Source: Calcarisporiella thermophila CBS 279.70 (lineage: Eukaryota; Calcarisporiellomycota). Taken from it: 64,000 nucleotides of DNA. The notes under the pieces are model-generated. The model had not been told where the DNA came from. It searched no databases and saw nothing but the letters and a program-made list of their open reading frames with translations. Both the position numbers and the translations under genes were made by a program. Where the stretch lies: contig NW_027192200.1 of NCBI RefSeq assembly GCF_041956535.1, positions 267,477 through 331,476 on the forward strand. Direction: 5' to 3'. Shown here piece by piece: positions 12,301 through 22,795 of the stretch (positions within the stretch are counted from its first letter, which is position 1; each line of letters begins with the position of its first letter).

Positions 12301-12387
12301 GCAGCGGCAGCAGCGGGAAGCGCGGAGTCCAACAGTGATGCTCCCGTGGAGATGCATGTGGAAGCAGGCGACGAAAAGGAAAAATGA
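9314..12387 (+). CDS. OSR1/SPAK (FRAY)-like Ste20-group protein kinase
   Basis: Ser/Thr kinase of the OSR1/SPAK branch, which acts in osmotic and cytoskeletal signalling in other eukaryotes. Nine exons: 9314-9536, 9606-9721, 9804-9912, 9976-10099, 10162-10312, 10372-10479, 10539-10660, 10726-10841, 10913-12387; 847 residues. The kinase domain (about 70-340) has [16 protein letters not shown] (Asp192), DFG at 210-212, and the T-loop [15 protein letters not shown] followed by [15 protein letters not shown], very close to OSR1. The long single-exon tail is Ser/Pro-rich and carries four RFx[V/I] motifs at residues 463, 504, 604 and 629. It ends in coiled coil (about 690-710 and 780-830). I see no CCT/PF2 docking domain. 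The first in-frame ATG was taken as start. Confidence 0.92.
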
Positions 12388-13291
12388 AATAGATGTTGAT
12401 TTATTTTGTTATTGTTGTTTATTTCCTTTTTTTATTTCTTTATTTCACTTCATTTATTTCAACCTATTTTATTTTTTATCTCTATTTTAATTCTTTGTAG
12501 ATGTTATTTCCCTACCCCCTCCTATATACATCCATTCCTCTTGCTCTCCTCCGTCCTCTCCCCCTCTTCCTCTTCCTTTATGCTTTCCTATTTGCCTTTA
12601 AATGAATGTTTATCAAACTTGTATTTAAAATAAATCCGATTGACTCTCCCTATTCATAGTTTGGCAAGCAGTTGAAAACATCGGCTGGAAAGCTCCGCGA
12701 TTTTCCATTGAAAATGGTACGCTATCAGTATTTATCTGTGAGAGATATGAGTTTTACCATATGAAAGTACGAGCGAGGTTCGGTGAGCAGCGACTTTCGT
12801 GCAAAAGTCATCTCCACGATTTTGCACATTTGACTGGCACAGTGCTGTTTGAATTGCCCAACCTACACTTCAGTCCTAAAGAAACAATTCGAGGGTGTTT
12901 AGAGTGACTGCCAAAATTGGTAGGTTTCATTAGGTTAGAGCTTTGCACAAAATTCCTGGAGACTCTGTCAAGGTGATTGTTCCTCCTCTTCCAGGCCAGG
13001 TTGGATTAGACGATATATCCAAAGGCAGTTTTTAATATAAAGTGAGTACCCTGCTTGGATGGATGGATGGCAAGGCTGATGGATGGAGGCGGAATGCGCG
13101 TGCAAATCTAGATAGTTGGATGGCATTCATGTGGAGAATACATCTACCCCATGCTTGGAGTAGCGATAACCGCTGCCATTTGGATGGCTTCTATTGTGAT
13201 TCGAATTAATTGAATTGGATGCCTAGCCTGATCGCTGCCTCTTTTTGTATACCAACTGCATAATTCACTAATCTGGATTCTACTTTATAGC
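12388..13291. other. intergenic region upstream of eS7
   Basis: A T-rich 3' region of the kinase gene (to about 12640), then about 650 bases with no convincing reading frame. A cluster of GGATGG motifs on the plus strand begins at 13057. No RNA gene could be supported. Confidence 0.6.
13057..13187 (+). promoter_or_regulatory. GGATGG motif cluster upstream of eS7
   Basis: A tandem GGATGGATGGATGG (13057-13070) is followed by further GGATGG copies at 13081, about 13118 and 13181, all in the same orientation, 105-235 bases before the eS7 start. The same motif, in the same orientation relative to the gene, lies upstream of the other ribosomal protein gene at 50.1 kb. It is a candidate ribosomal protein promoter element. 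Confidence 0.45.
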
Positions 13292-14062
13292 ATGGCTTCT
13301 AGCAAAATCGCAAAGCCCGCGGCCGATGAAATAGAATTGCAGGTCGCCCAGGCGCTCTATGATCTCGAAAATAATGTGTCCGAATTGAAGGCTGAACTCC
13401 GGCCGTTGCAGATCTCGGCTGCCAAAGAAGTAAGTAACCCCTATGCCAGTTTGATATCGATATGGGGGTCCTTGTCGCCTTTCGATCTATATCCTTGTGA
13501 TCCGCTTGTTAACTCACGTGTCTCTTTTTCTGCCCTTACCAGGTTGAAATCGGTGGTGGTCGCAAGGCAATCGTCATCTTCGTCCCCGTCCCCTTCCTAA
13601 AGCAGTTCCACAAGATCCAGCAGCGTCTTACCCGAGAGCTCGAGAAGAAGTTCTCCGACCGCCACGTCCTTTTCATTGCTCAGCGCCGCATCATGCCTAA
13701 GCCAGGACGTCACAGCCGCGAGAAGCAAAAACGCCCGCGTTCGCGCACTCTGACCGCAGTCCACGAAAACATCCTCGAGGACCTTGTCTATCCCACCGAA
13801 ATTGTCGGCAAGAGGACTCGCGTGAAGGTCGATGGATCCAAGATCCTCAAAGTGTAAGTAGCGAGGATGTTTTCCAGAGTTGAGGAACTTAGCAATGTAT
13901 TGATCCTCTATCTACCATGGATATTTTGCCTCTAGCTTCCTCGATCAAAAGGACGCCACCTCCCTCGAATACAAGCTTGACACTTTCTCGGGTGTGTACA
14001 AGAAGCTGACTGGCAAGGATGTTCAGTTCGAGTTCCCGGCCACCCAAGAACTTGTGCTCTAA
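13292..14062 (+). CDS. RPS7: 40S ribosomal protein S7 (eS7)
   Basis: Structural protein of the small ribosomal subunit. Three exons: 13292-13429, 13543-13853, 13936-14062; 191 residues (yeast 190, human 194). Clear family sequence: [81 protein letters not shown], and the C-terminal [18 protein letters not shown]. Both introns are GT-AG, 113 and 82 bases. The promoter has a run of GGATGG motifs. Confidence 0.98.
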
Positions 14063-14345
14063 TTGTGTTTCTTTGCGGTTTTATGTTTCCTTTTTTTTTC
14101 AAGAAAAAAATAATAAAAAGCATTTTATATAAAATATCAAAAGGGATCGTCGTGCACTTTTAGTAGGTTTATTAGCTTGAATAATGCCGAGTTTTCTCTC
14201 ATCCACGTAGTAAGATTTCGGCCAATGACCTGACAAATACGCCACCGAATAGAGCCGCCCTCTAACGCCCGGCTTGAAAATGGAAATATAGGGATAGCTT
14301 TCGATTTTTTTCTTGGATCGTCCGTTTTGTTACAACCACTACAAT

Positions 14346-15004
14346 ATGCCAGAATCGCTTCCAGACTATTACGCCATTCTCAATATTCCCGAGACGGCAA
14401 CAGCCGATCGAATTCGCGATGCGTACAAGCGAGAAGCCTTACTTACGCATCCCGATCGGCATCCTAATCTCAGCGAAGACGAAGCTCGCGCCCGATTCCA
14501 ACAGATTGCAGACGCATACTTTACCCTTAGTGATCCGGCGCGCCGTCAACGCTATGACCAGGCACGTAGAAGGAATAGAGCGGCCCCCTCTGCCGATGCT
14601 GGAGATATCGGAGGGACGTGGCGCCAACAGCAGGCCAATGCAGAAAGGGTCTTTGGGGATGTGTTCCAAGATCTGCTAGCACCCGAGGTAGAGCGCCCAC
14701 AGTGGATATGGACTCCGCTTGGGGCAATATGCGGAGCCGTTATTGGATTTATCATCGGGAACTTACCTGGTGCAATTCTGGTGAGTTGGCTACAATATAA
14801 TTCGTTGCCAAAGAGCTAACCTTGCTTAAACTACCCTTCCTTTTGTATTTTTCTTTTTCTTTGCTCCAGGGAGGCGTCGGTGGAGCAAAACTGGGGACCA
14901 TCCGGGATAATAAGGGCAAATCGGTCTATGCAGCGTTTCAGCAGCTCTCACGCGAACAAAAGAGCGCGCTGTTAAGCAAGTTAGCATCGAAGTTCTTAAA
15001 CTAA
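14346..15004 (+). CDS. J-domain protein with glycine zipper
   Basis: Hsp70 co-chaperone of unknown partner. Two exons, 14346-14780 and 14870-15004; 179 residues. The J-domain (about 6-72) has YYAILNIPETA, the HPD tripeptide in LTHPDRHPN and AYFTLSDPARRQRYD. Residues 126-154 are hydrophobic, with Gly at 126, 130, 134, 138, 142, 146, 150 and 154, an unbroken GxxxG zipper that the intron splits between the fifth and sixth Gly. That suggests one or two packed membrane helices or an oligomer. A charged tail, QQLSREQKSALLSKLASKF, follows. ATG 14346 was chosen as the first ATG in frame, right before the J-domain. The family is not further identified. It converges on the MyTH4-RhoGAP gene. Confidence 0.88.
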
Positions 15005-15748
15005 TTGCAATGTTCTATTTTATATTCTCATTCATGAATCCTATCAATGTGATAAGCAGTGATATATATATGTGTGTGTTTTCTTACATTTTTCTTAGTG
15101 TATTTTTGTTCTACTGCTATTTGATACTAAGTTCCTATCTCTATTCATCCCACCCCCTCCCAATTCAATCCACCTGTCTCCCCCAAATTTTTTATGTGTA
15201 AATATACGAAATCCCCAATATATCCTTGACTAGATGCGTGAGATTCCGGGAACAGGACCATCATGAAAATCGCTTGCGTTGCAACCTGGACAGTTACAAG
15301 AAAAAAAAAACAGATTCTATTAAACATCTTAATAGAAGATAGCAAAGAAAAAACAAATAAAAGATTGGGGGAAGGGGAAATCGAAGAACAGCTGATTTAA
15401 TCTAATCAAACCAAGAAAAAGAGGTTGTATACGGAAATTATATATATATAAAGCACACAGGATTTAGAAAAAGCAAGGATTATAGAAAAGGCGGACACAG
15501 AGGAAAAGTAAGCATCGAAAAGGACCTTACACAGGCATGTATATCCCTGGAAAAAAAAAAGCAGATAAAAGAGATAAAAAAACAGAAGATTGTAAGCGAA
15601 TAAAGGGGGGGGGGTATACTATACTCTGACCCATTTAAAAATATATGTGAGAAAATAATCAACACTATAATCAGACATGATTGCTTATTATACTTGGTTG
15701 GTTCTCCACCTAAGTGCTCTCTGATTTGAGTGGGAAGTGAGAGGAGCG
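15005..15748. other. convergent 3' regions, J-protein / RhoGAP
   Basis: About 740 bases of AT-rich sequence with A- and G-homopolymer runs and AATAAA-like motifs on both strands. It fits the untranslated tails of the two converging genes. No gene is seen. Confidence 0.6.
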
Positions 15749-18195
15749 CTACTCCATACTCTTCGCCAGGGGACTCCCACCGTTTTCCTGCGACGGTAAG
15801 GCAGAGGCCCCAGCTGGTTTGTTTAAGTCGGCTGGGCCTTGTACCTCTTGAGGGAAGGATTGGCCACCCATTGAATTGGGTAGCACCTCTGTTTTTTCAT
15901 CCAAGTTGGGGTAGTTATATTGCTGGGATTCGATGTTGGCAGGAACAGAGGAGGGAGAGAGGGGCGGCTCGGATATTTCTTCCTTGTCTCCCAAGCATCG
16001 ATCGACAGGGATGGAGGTCGGCTCCTCCGGGATCTCTTCTTTGTTGGAGCCAAAGATTTGATTTTTCTCCGTTGTGTTTATCTCGTCGCGAGCCTTTACG
16101 GTCTCCTCGTCGATTTTGCTGCCTGAGCCGGAGTCGTTATGGGTGGTGTGCTCAACCTGTGTCTCGACGTGCTCTTCCTTCTCTTCATAGCTAGATGCCG
16201 CAACCCGCGACAGTAGCCCCCCCGGTTGTCCCTCTGGAATTGAGCATCCTTCTGCATCGATATCAACGTGTTCTGGCTGCAGATTCAATATCAATGTCCG
16301 CAAGAAAGCCTGCTCATACTTCGTATTCTCAAAGATGACTGCAAGATTGTCCGTAGGGCAGCGGAGGAAGTTAGGTGCGAACACCATGGCGAGGTTGTGC
16401 ACATTCATTTTCGTGGCGCGGATGGTATCCGGCCGGGCGAACACTTGAAGAAAGTTAATCATATACTGTGCTACTCGTCGATTGATGGTAGGCAGTCGGT
16501 TAATGAGATCAAGTGCGGCCGCCACGTCCTCAGCAGAACGGATGCATGCATCATAGTACTCTGTCGGAATGAGGGGGTCCGAGAGATCACGTAGCCAGAG
16601 CTTAAGCAGAGAAGCAGGCACATTGGGATCATTCAGGTTTGCAAGCACATACTCTCCTTTTTCAATACGTAAACGCTGAGGCATGAAAATGAGAACATAA
16701 ATTTTAGTTCGGAAAAGAGGGCGAAACGGAAAGAGAAGTAGCTTTGTGATGGACTTACGAGGTCGGTTACCAAGTCGGCGTCTCCAGGCACTCGGAAAAT
16801 GCCCTCCGATTTGCAGCCGTCCAGATCAAGTATACATTGCGCTAAGAATGGAAGGATGCGAGGAATCTTCAAGTCGGGATAAGTCTGCGACTGCAAGTTC
16901 ATGATAAATTCGAGGCTTTCGCCAAAGATGGAGGGGTGAAAAGGCGCCTCCTGAGGTGGGGTAAAAGGAAAGATGAAGTAGTTTAGCATTGGGACTGAGA
17001 AGAGCAACAGGGATGGGGCCTTCTTACCCGCGCATTCTGAATTTCTGCGAAAGTGAGCACTTTCCCCCGTGGGCCTCGTATACAGATGCGTTGTAGTCGG
17101 TTGAAAACGTGGCGAGCCATGATGACGATCTGCTCATCCTTTGAGTCGAAATGTTGGGCGATGAAATTTTTCAGATAGGCTTCGAAGTTCTTCGAGGGGG
17201 GGAATGCCACCGTCACCACGCATAAAAGCTCCCAGCCTTTGTGTCGGCTTGAACTGCATCGGAAAAAGAGAGAGTGAGCAAATGCAATAGTGGGGAGAAG
17301 GGAGGCGGGAAGAATTACGCGCTAGGATTGTTGGTGAGCTGCTTGCATATCTGCACGTAGATTTCGTCACGCAATTCACCGTGAAGGATGCCATAGCTAA
17401 GCAGCTCTTGAATGTCCTCGGTTTGCTTTGAGCGATGTATCCTATCGCCCATGATCCTCAACACGAGCTTAAAGCACTTGAGCGCATCTCGATGAAGATC
17501 CCGGTTGATGACCATGAGAGGCTTGCTGATGGGTTCCTAGTGGGGAAAAGGTCGGTCAACAAGAGAGTAGAGCCGGAAGAGGCCATGTGGGGAATACCCT
17601 TGTCCAGAGAAGCATTTCCTCCACCGGAACACGTCGCCGAAAAATGCCTTTCTTGTGAGTGCTGAAGTATTTTTTCGCGAATCCGTCGATGCGAAACTGT
17701 AGATAAGGCAGAGGGCAACAAAAAATCGTTGATTAGAGGAGCTCCACCCATTACATGCATTTCCAGCCTCTCTACCTGATTGATATCGTTAGCTAGATCC
17801 TCGGGTAAGACTCTCTTAGAGCTGTAACTGAGATAAAAAACGAAAATGAGCATTGGCGAGCATATGAGGTAATTAGCAAGCTTGTCAAGAAACCTTGGCG
17901 AGCCTCTTCCATTTTTTTGTTGCAGGGTGGAGCTGATTTCTCCAGAGTCGGTAGATTTAAGCTCTACAACAAGTAATGGGTCACACCCTAGCTCAACAAC
18001 AGGCGAGAAAAAAAATCATTTACCGCTCTCTGAACTAGGAAGATTGTTAAGTTTAGCAGCAGAGGCGCCAGATGATTCCGAGCCTGGCTGCGATGAATAG
18101 TCCGTAACTGAAATAGAAATGGGCAAGCCGATGTTTGAAGGGATCGGACTATCAGGAGAAGTCCTGCCGAAGAGCTTTCGTGCAAATTCAAACAT
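15749..18195 (-). CDS. MyTH4-RhoGAP domain protein
   Basis: GTPase-activating protein for a Rho-family GTPase with a MyTH4 module, the pairing of animal ARHGAP39 (Vilse). Eight exons: 18195-18024, 17963-17894, 17827-17776, 17696-17598, 17536-17319, 17253-17028, 16950-16759, 16675-15749; 651 residues. MyTH4 spans about 98-280 ([67 protein letters not shown]). RhoGAP spans about 283-500 with the arginine finger at Arg332 in [17 protein letters not shown], then [14 protein letters not shown] and [15 protein letters not shown]. The tail is acidic and Ser/Pro-rich. Unlike ARHGAP39 no WW domains are seen; the N-terminus is short and low in complexity. A 5' UTR intron is likely upstream. The model has several short exons, so ends may shift slightly. 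Confidence 0.88.
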
Positions 18196-19916
18196 CAAGA
18201 GGATGGGGCTCTACACCGAGGGGACAGCAAAACTTGGCAATAACAAGCTCAGTCCTATGAAACTGGGCGATCTGAAGGCTGAGTAATTAGAATGAAGCCG
18301 AAAGGCCATCGCGTCTGGAGACTCACCTAGAAAGCGGAGAGAAGCGTGCTTGGAAGAGACCGAGATCTGGGGGGGGTGTGATCGGAGGGATAGATGGGAG
18401 AGCACAAACGCACAGGGCGATGAGCGCAAGAAGCAGGGAATGGTAGGCGAATAAGGGAGGGAAAGGAGAGGAAAGATCGAGAGGAAGAGGGCTGAGTGGG
18501 CGCAGAGTTGAGGGACTGAGGCCGCTAGCAGGCGAAGGGATGACGATGCTGATCGATCCTTGCAGATGATGGTCCGTTTCTCTCCGTGCGGGATTACAAA
18601 GGGAGAAAAGAAAAACAAAAATAAACGAGGCAGCGGAGTCGCAGTGTAACCAGCAGGTTTTCTTGAGCTTTCTAGATTTTCTCTCAGGATTTGTGTCCGG
18701 TGTTCAAGCGGACGGCGAAAGGGCCACCGGAACCCTATTTGGCTTTGCCTTTTTGAGTGCGGGCCTGGGCCTGCTGAGCCGCGCGGCCCAGCGAAGCCTA
18801 GCTCCTGTGATTAGTCTGAGACCGCCCCACCCTCCAGTCGGGCTTGATCAGCTCGCTGACTGCATATGAAACAAGTTTCAATACGGGGCAGTGTCGACTG
18901 CCTCTTCTCCTTAAGGAAAGGCCCCTCTCAAATCGCGCTCCCCCTGATCTCGGCCCTGCACCTGGCCTGATCCGGCCGGAGCGTTCGGCCGGAACTCAAG
19001 CTTCAAGCTCAAAGGTTTGCACCCTGCCGGTCATGTGGAAAATGGGTTGGGCAAAGGTTCTTCTTCTTCTTCTTCCGCAACAAACAAACTCCACGCCTGA
19101 CCAAAGATTCTGGCTATCCATGGCCAGGATAGTCGATATCTGCTAATTTTGAAGACCCTCTTAAAGCCACTGCTGTGTTCTTTGGGAAGCAAAGCGTGGG
19201 TGCCATGGGGAGATAGTCTAGCCTTAATTTGTAGCAGGGGCTTTGCAAATGCTCTAACTTAGGACAAAATGCAAGCCGAGCATATTAGTGGAAGAAAAAA
19301 AAGCCGTCGAGTTGATTGGAAAGTTAGGCGAATTTCCGATTGTTTTTATTATCGACTCAACGCTCTGTCATGCTGTTATGCCCATTTGCTCCAAGTATCA
19401 GTGGGGACTTCCCATTCGGCTTTTCGGTGCGCGTCCCATCCATGGACACAGCAGGAGATACCTATTAATCCGAGTGGCAAAATCGGTATAGCTTCCGATA
19501 TGCTAGCTTGAAGACTGTTACAATTTCCCTTCCGGAATAACCTACCCAATTGAAGGCTAACCACTGGTCACTCAACCCGGCACCTAACTCTGGAAAACCA
19601 TAGGTGGAAGAGTATTTGGCCAAGTATTCAAGTTTGATTAACTTAAAAACCGAGCTGCAATTAGAGTTGCATCAGATGTTTGAAGAAATTTCATTGTCTA
19701 TTTAGCCTTCAAGATGATAAGGGACACCTACGGGAAGTTTTTTTTTGTTAAGAGAAAGTTTATTAAATGTATTCGTTTTTGTTCTTAATAAAGGAGATTG
19801 ACAAACTTCAGAAAACAAAAAAACCATGCAAGAGTTGAGGGTGAAAAATTTTTTTGCCGCCAAAACTTTGAAAAATTTTGTAATGTATAATTTTTTTTTG
19901 AAAACGTGACAAGCAA
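18196..19916. other. gene-poor region upstream of RhoGAP
   Basis: About 1.7 kb. The first 450 bases are probably the 5' leader of the RhoGAP gene, with a possible GTGAGT donor near 18324-18329 on the minus strand. The rest has only short frames without family resemblance. An inverted repeat with 8-base arms lies at 18971-18993 and a CTT-triplet run near 19053. Confidence 0.55.
18971..18993. repeat. inverted repeat TCCGGCCG / CGGCCGGA
   Basis: Two 8-base arms (TCCGGCCG and CGGCCGGA) separated by 7 bases in the gene-poor stretch. The CGG/CCG cores resemble sites of Zn2Cys6 regulators, but no neighbouring gene makes this specific. Confidence 0.4.
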
Positions 19917-19989
19917 GCCCGGTTAGCTCAATCGGTAGAGCGTGGGACTTTTAATCCCAAGGCTGTGGGTTCGACCCCCACATCGGGCG
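19917..19989 (+). tRNA. tRNA-Lys(UUU)
   Basis: A 73-base cloverleaf without intron. The acceptor arms GCCCGGT and ATCGGGC pair, with one G-U. The D-arm is GCTC/GAGC, the anticodon stem TGGGA/TCCCA has loop CTTTTAA and thus anticodon TTT, and the T-arm is GTGGG/CCCAC with TTCGACC. A-box (TAGCTCAATCGG) and B-box (GGTTCGACCCC) are intact. The discriminator base is G. A T7 run seven bases after the gene should stop RNA polymerase III. Confidence 0.97.
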
Positions 19990-20815
19990 CGAACGTTTTT
20001 TTAATTTTTTTTGTGCATCCATCTATTTTCCACAACTATCATCTCTCGGAACAAACCTCATAAAAAGTCCACAGGGTCTTTAGGCTCCTCACAGACATTT
20101 TCTTTCGCATCGGCACTGCGAAAGAGATAAGTCAGGGTGGTGCAACGTAGGATTCTTGACTCTGCTAAATGGAGCAGGCGCCCCTCCAGAGGTTTGAGTG
20201 TCAACAGAAATGTGATGTGTCAGCAAGACATCAAAAATGCTCGCCCTCTTGGTCCATGGCCATTTCTCGCCCCCTCCCCTCCCCCTGGCTCCGAAATTTT
20301 GTATTAATTTGATAACGTAAGTACAGAAATGCACCACGAGCACTGATATTTCATACATGCTTAATTAGGAAATTTTAATAGATCTACGTGTCTCTCTTGT
20401 AGGATCCCTGAACAGAGATGGTCTATTTCGATCTCTCCCCCCTACATACCATTTCCTTTTGTTTCGTGTTCCCCTATAGCGATGCGTGCTCGAGCTTTGC
20501 CTTTTCTTTAAGTGCTTGCTTTGTTCTCCACGCGTGCTTCACCTTCTTAATCCTTTGGACCTAGCACAAGCTTAGGAGCTATTCTATCTATTATTGCCAC
20601 CCATTCTCCCCCCCCCTCCTCCTCTCTCTTCTTCTCTTCCCCCTCCTCTTCTCCTATCCTTATCAGTGAGGTACGGGAGTGCCAGCAAGCCCTGCAACAC
20701 CAAGAAGACCGCAGGGAGAGTGAGACGTGCCGAGTAGCAGCATTGATTTCCGTTGTATAGTAGCCCCTCCGCTTCCTCTTCCTTCTCTTCCTGAGTATAT
20801 TGGTCGTCAAGCGTT
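19990..20815. other. intergenic region, tRNA to cyclin
   Basis: About 0.8 kb, increasingly CT-rich towards the cyclin start (for example 20603-20660), as in many fungal promoters. No gene or repeat family is recognised. Confidence 0.55.
19996..20002 (+). terminator. RNA polymerase III T-tract
   Basis: Seven T residues starting seven bases after the tRNA-Lys, followed by a second T run, a typical Pol III stop. Confidence 0.8.
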
Positions 20816-22398
20816 ATGAATCACAACCTGCCTATACCCCGAGTTTACTCTGATGTGCTCCATACCCCGCAATGGGTGTGCGACCTTGACCTCCGCGATG
20901 CATTGTTTGCGTTGGAGCTGAAACATCGCCCGCCCTCTCATTACATGGACACGGTCCAGGGCGGAGAGCTCAATGACAAGATGCGCCAATTACTTGTAGA
21001 ATGGATGCAAGACGTGGGCGAGGAAGAGCAATTTGAGAATGGCGAAACATTGCAGCTTGCAGTGCTGCTAGTGGATCGCTTCTGCGCAAGAAGGAAGATT
21101 AGGAGGAGTGAGTATCAATGTCTGGGGGCTGCGTGTTTATGGATTGCTGCGAAGCTATGTGAGGTAAATGGAACTTGAAGCTGATGTTTAATGCTGGTCC
21201 TCATCGCATTGAATGGTCTAGATGCATCGAGCGGTGCCGAGAAGTGAACTCTTGGTTCATCTTTCTGATCATGCATTCAACAAGCATCAGCTCAAGGTGA
21301 TACTCAAGTGGACATGAATGGCATATACGAATGCATATTAATCCTTCGGCTTGTTATTTTTTTTCCAAAGTCTATGGAGAAGCTGGTGCTGAACGAATTA
21401 GGGTGGGAGGTGAACAGTGTTACTCCGGTTCTCATGCTCGAAATATTTCTTTCTTTTCTTTCTTATCCCCTTGAATTCGTGGATCGGATACGCGTGCTAG
21501 CGAGGACATTCCTCACTGCGTCACAACATGGTAGAGTAACGGCGTGATTAAGTGATGGTGGTTGGAGAAGGTTCTTCATTTTTTTGTCCAAATGTACTAG
21601 TGATGCTGTTCCTTGAGTATCTGCCCAGCACTTTGGCCGCGGCCTCTCTGATGCTGGCGCTTTGCTACGCACGCGTGGATTGCCCCCAGTTCGAGCTCAA
21701 ACTCGCACAGGAATTTGAACGGGTCGCCTCGGTCACGTTCTCCAACTCGCGCCGCTATATGGTATAGAGATGGCTTTGGGCCGTGTTCGCATGGTCTCCC
21801 TCTCATCTAATCCCTCGACCTTATATAGGAACTTGCCCAGCTCTGCACCTGGACCCTGCACACTTATGTCCAGCAGCGCGTCTATCCTGTCATGCAGCCC
21901 TTGTCTCCCATCTGGTGCTCCAACGAAAGTGGTGATGAGGACGGCGGAATGATCACCCCCACCAGCCTTCCCTCCCCCATCTCCCAGCAATTCTCCTCGT
22001 CCACCACCCTCGGTAGCCAGGGCGACAGCAGCAGCAGCAGCAGCACTGTGAATGCCGAGGCGAGGGACGCGAGTTGGCCAACGCCAACCAAGGCAGTGGT
22101 GGGGATGGTAGTGCAAGGAGAGACGCCCGGTGGGGTGGGCGTCGGCTGTGGAGCCAATGGAGAGCTGTACTATTTCGGCGAGATGCCGCTGTCGTCGGCC
22201 TCATCGGTCTCCCCTCCGCTACGGCCCGTCATGTTCTCTCCCCCTCAACTCCAGGCAAATACCTCGTCTACCGCTACCGCACTGTACTCCAAGGCTAAGG
22301 GGACCCGCCGGAAACCCCCTCCCAAGGCTAAGCCGATCCGATTTTCGCCTTACTCCCCCTCGCTGGTATCGATCTCGCTCTCCTCTCCCGCTATGTAA
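20816..22398 (+). CDS. cyclin (N and C cyclin boxes)
   Basis: Regulatory subunit of a cyclin-dependent kinase. Five exons: 20816-21163, 21222-21296, 21371-21530, 21601-21761, 21829-22398; 437 residues. The N-terminal cyclin box (about 20-145) contains MRQLLVEWMQDVGEE, LQLAVLLVDRFCARRKIRR and YQCLGAACLWIAAKLCE. The C-terminal box (about 150-260) contains LVLNELGWEVNSVTPVLMLE and VMLFLEYLPSTLAAASLML. The tail is low-complexity with a six-Ser tract encoded by AGC repeats and many SP/TP sites. The sequence is closest in style to A/B/D/E mitotic or G1 cyclins; no destruction box (RxxL) was seen before the box, which favours a G1-type role. The exact subclass needs a tree. Exon 4 starts after TACTAG at 21600. 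Confidence 0.88.
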
Positions 22399-22795
22399 TT
22401 TTAACTTAACCCTCCCCCGACTATTTCGCCTGTGAAAGTACCTAGTTAATATCCAATACGATATATTTCTAATCGATGACTCTATATATATATATATTCC
22501 CCCTGTTTTCCATAGACTTATACTATATATACCGTTTTACTAAGGAGTTTCTATTTTTTGTCAATATTTTTTTTCCCAGAGTTTTCTTTCTTTCTTTCCA
22601 TACCTTATTGTCAACTAATATCTTTTACTTTTTCTTTTCTCTTTTTTCTCTTTTGAAATGGATGGGATGGGCGGAAGAGTAACAGGTAACATGAGGAAAA
22701 TAATAAAAAGGGCAAAGAAAAAAAGAAGACATTTTAATTAAGAAGGAAACAAAAGAACTAAAAACACGAGTAATAGAACAAGGATGGAACAGGGG
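22399..22795. other. convergent 3' regions, cyclin / RBM25
   Basis: About 400 bases, AT-rich with T runs, a short TA repeat near 22483 and AATAAA-like signals. No gene seen. Confidence 0.6.

Noticed and set aside
13057-13090. snoRNA in the GGATGG region before eS7
   Set aside because: A CTGATGG string resembles a C box, but no matching D box or stem was found, and a promoter repeat explains it better.
18211-18618. 135-residue minus-strand frame just upstream of the RhoGAP gene
   Set aside because: Low-complexity Ser/Leu/Pro content and position fit a 5' leader with an intron; no homology.
18663-18869. Hydrophobic open frame on the plus strand
   Set aside because: No ATG at its start (TTG only), no family resemblance, in GC-rich non-coding sequence with an inverted repeat nearby.
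19288-19491. 67-residue frame with protein-like composition
   Set aside because: Begins with GTG, lacks recognisable motifs, and no splice partners were found.
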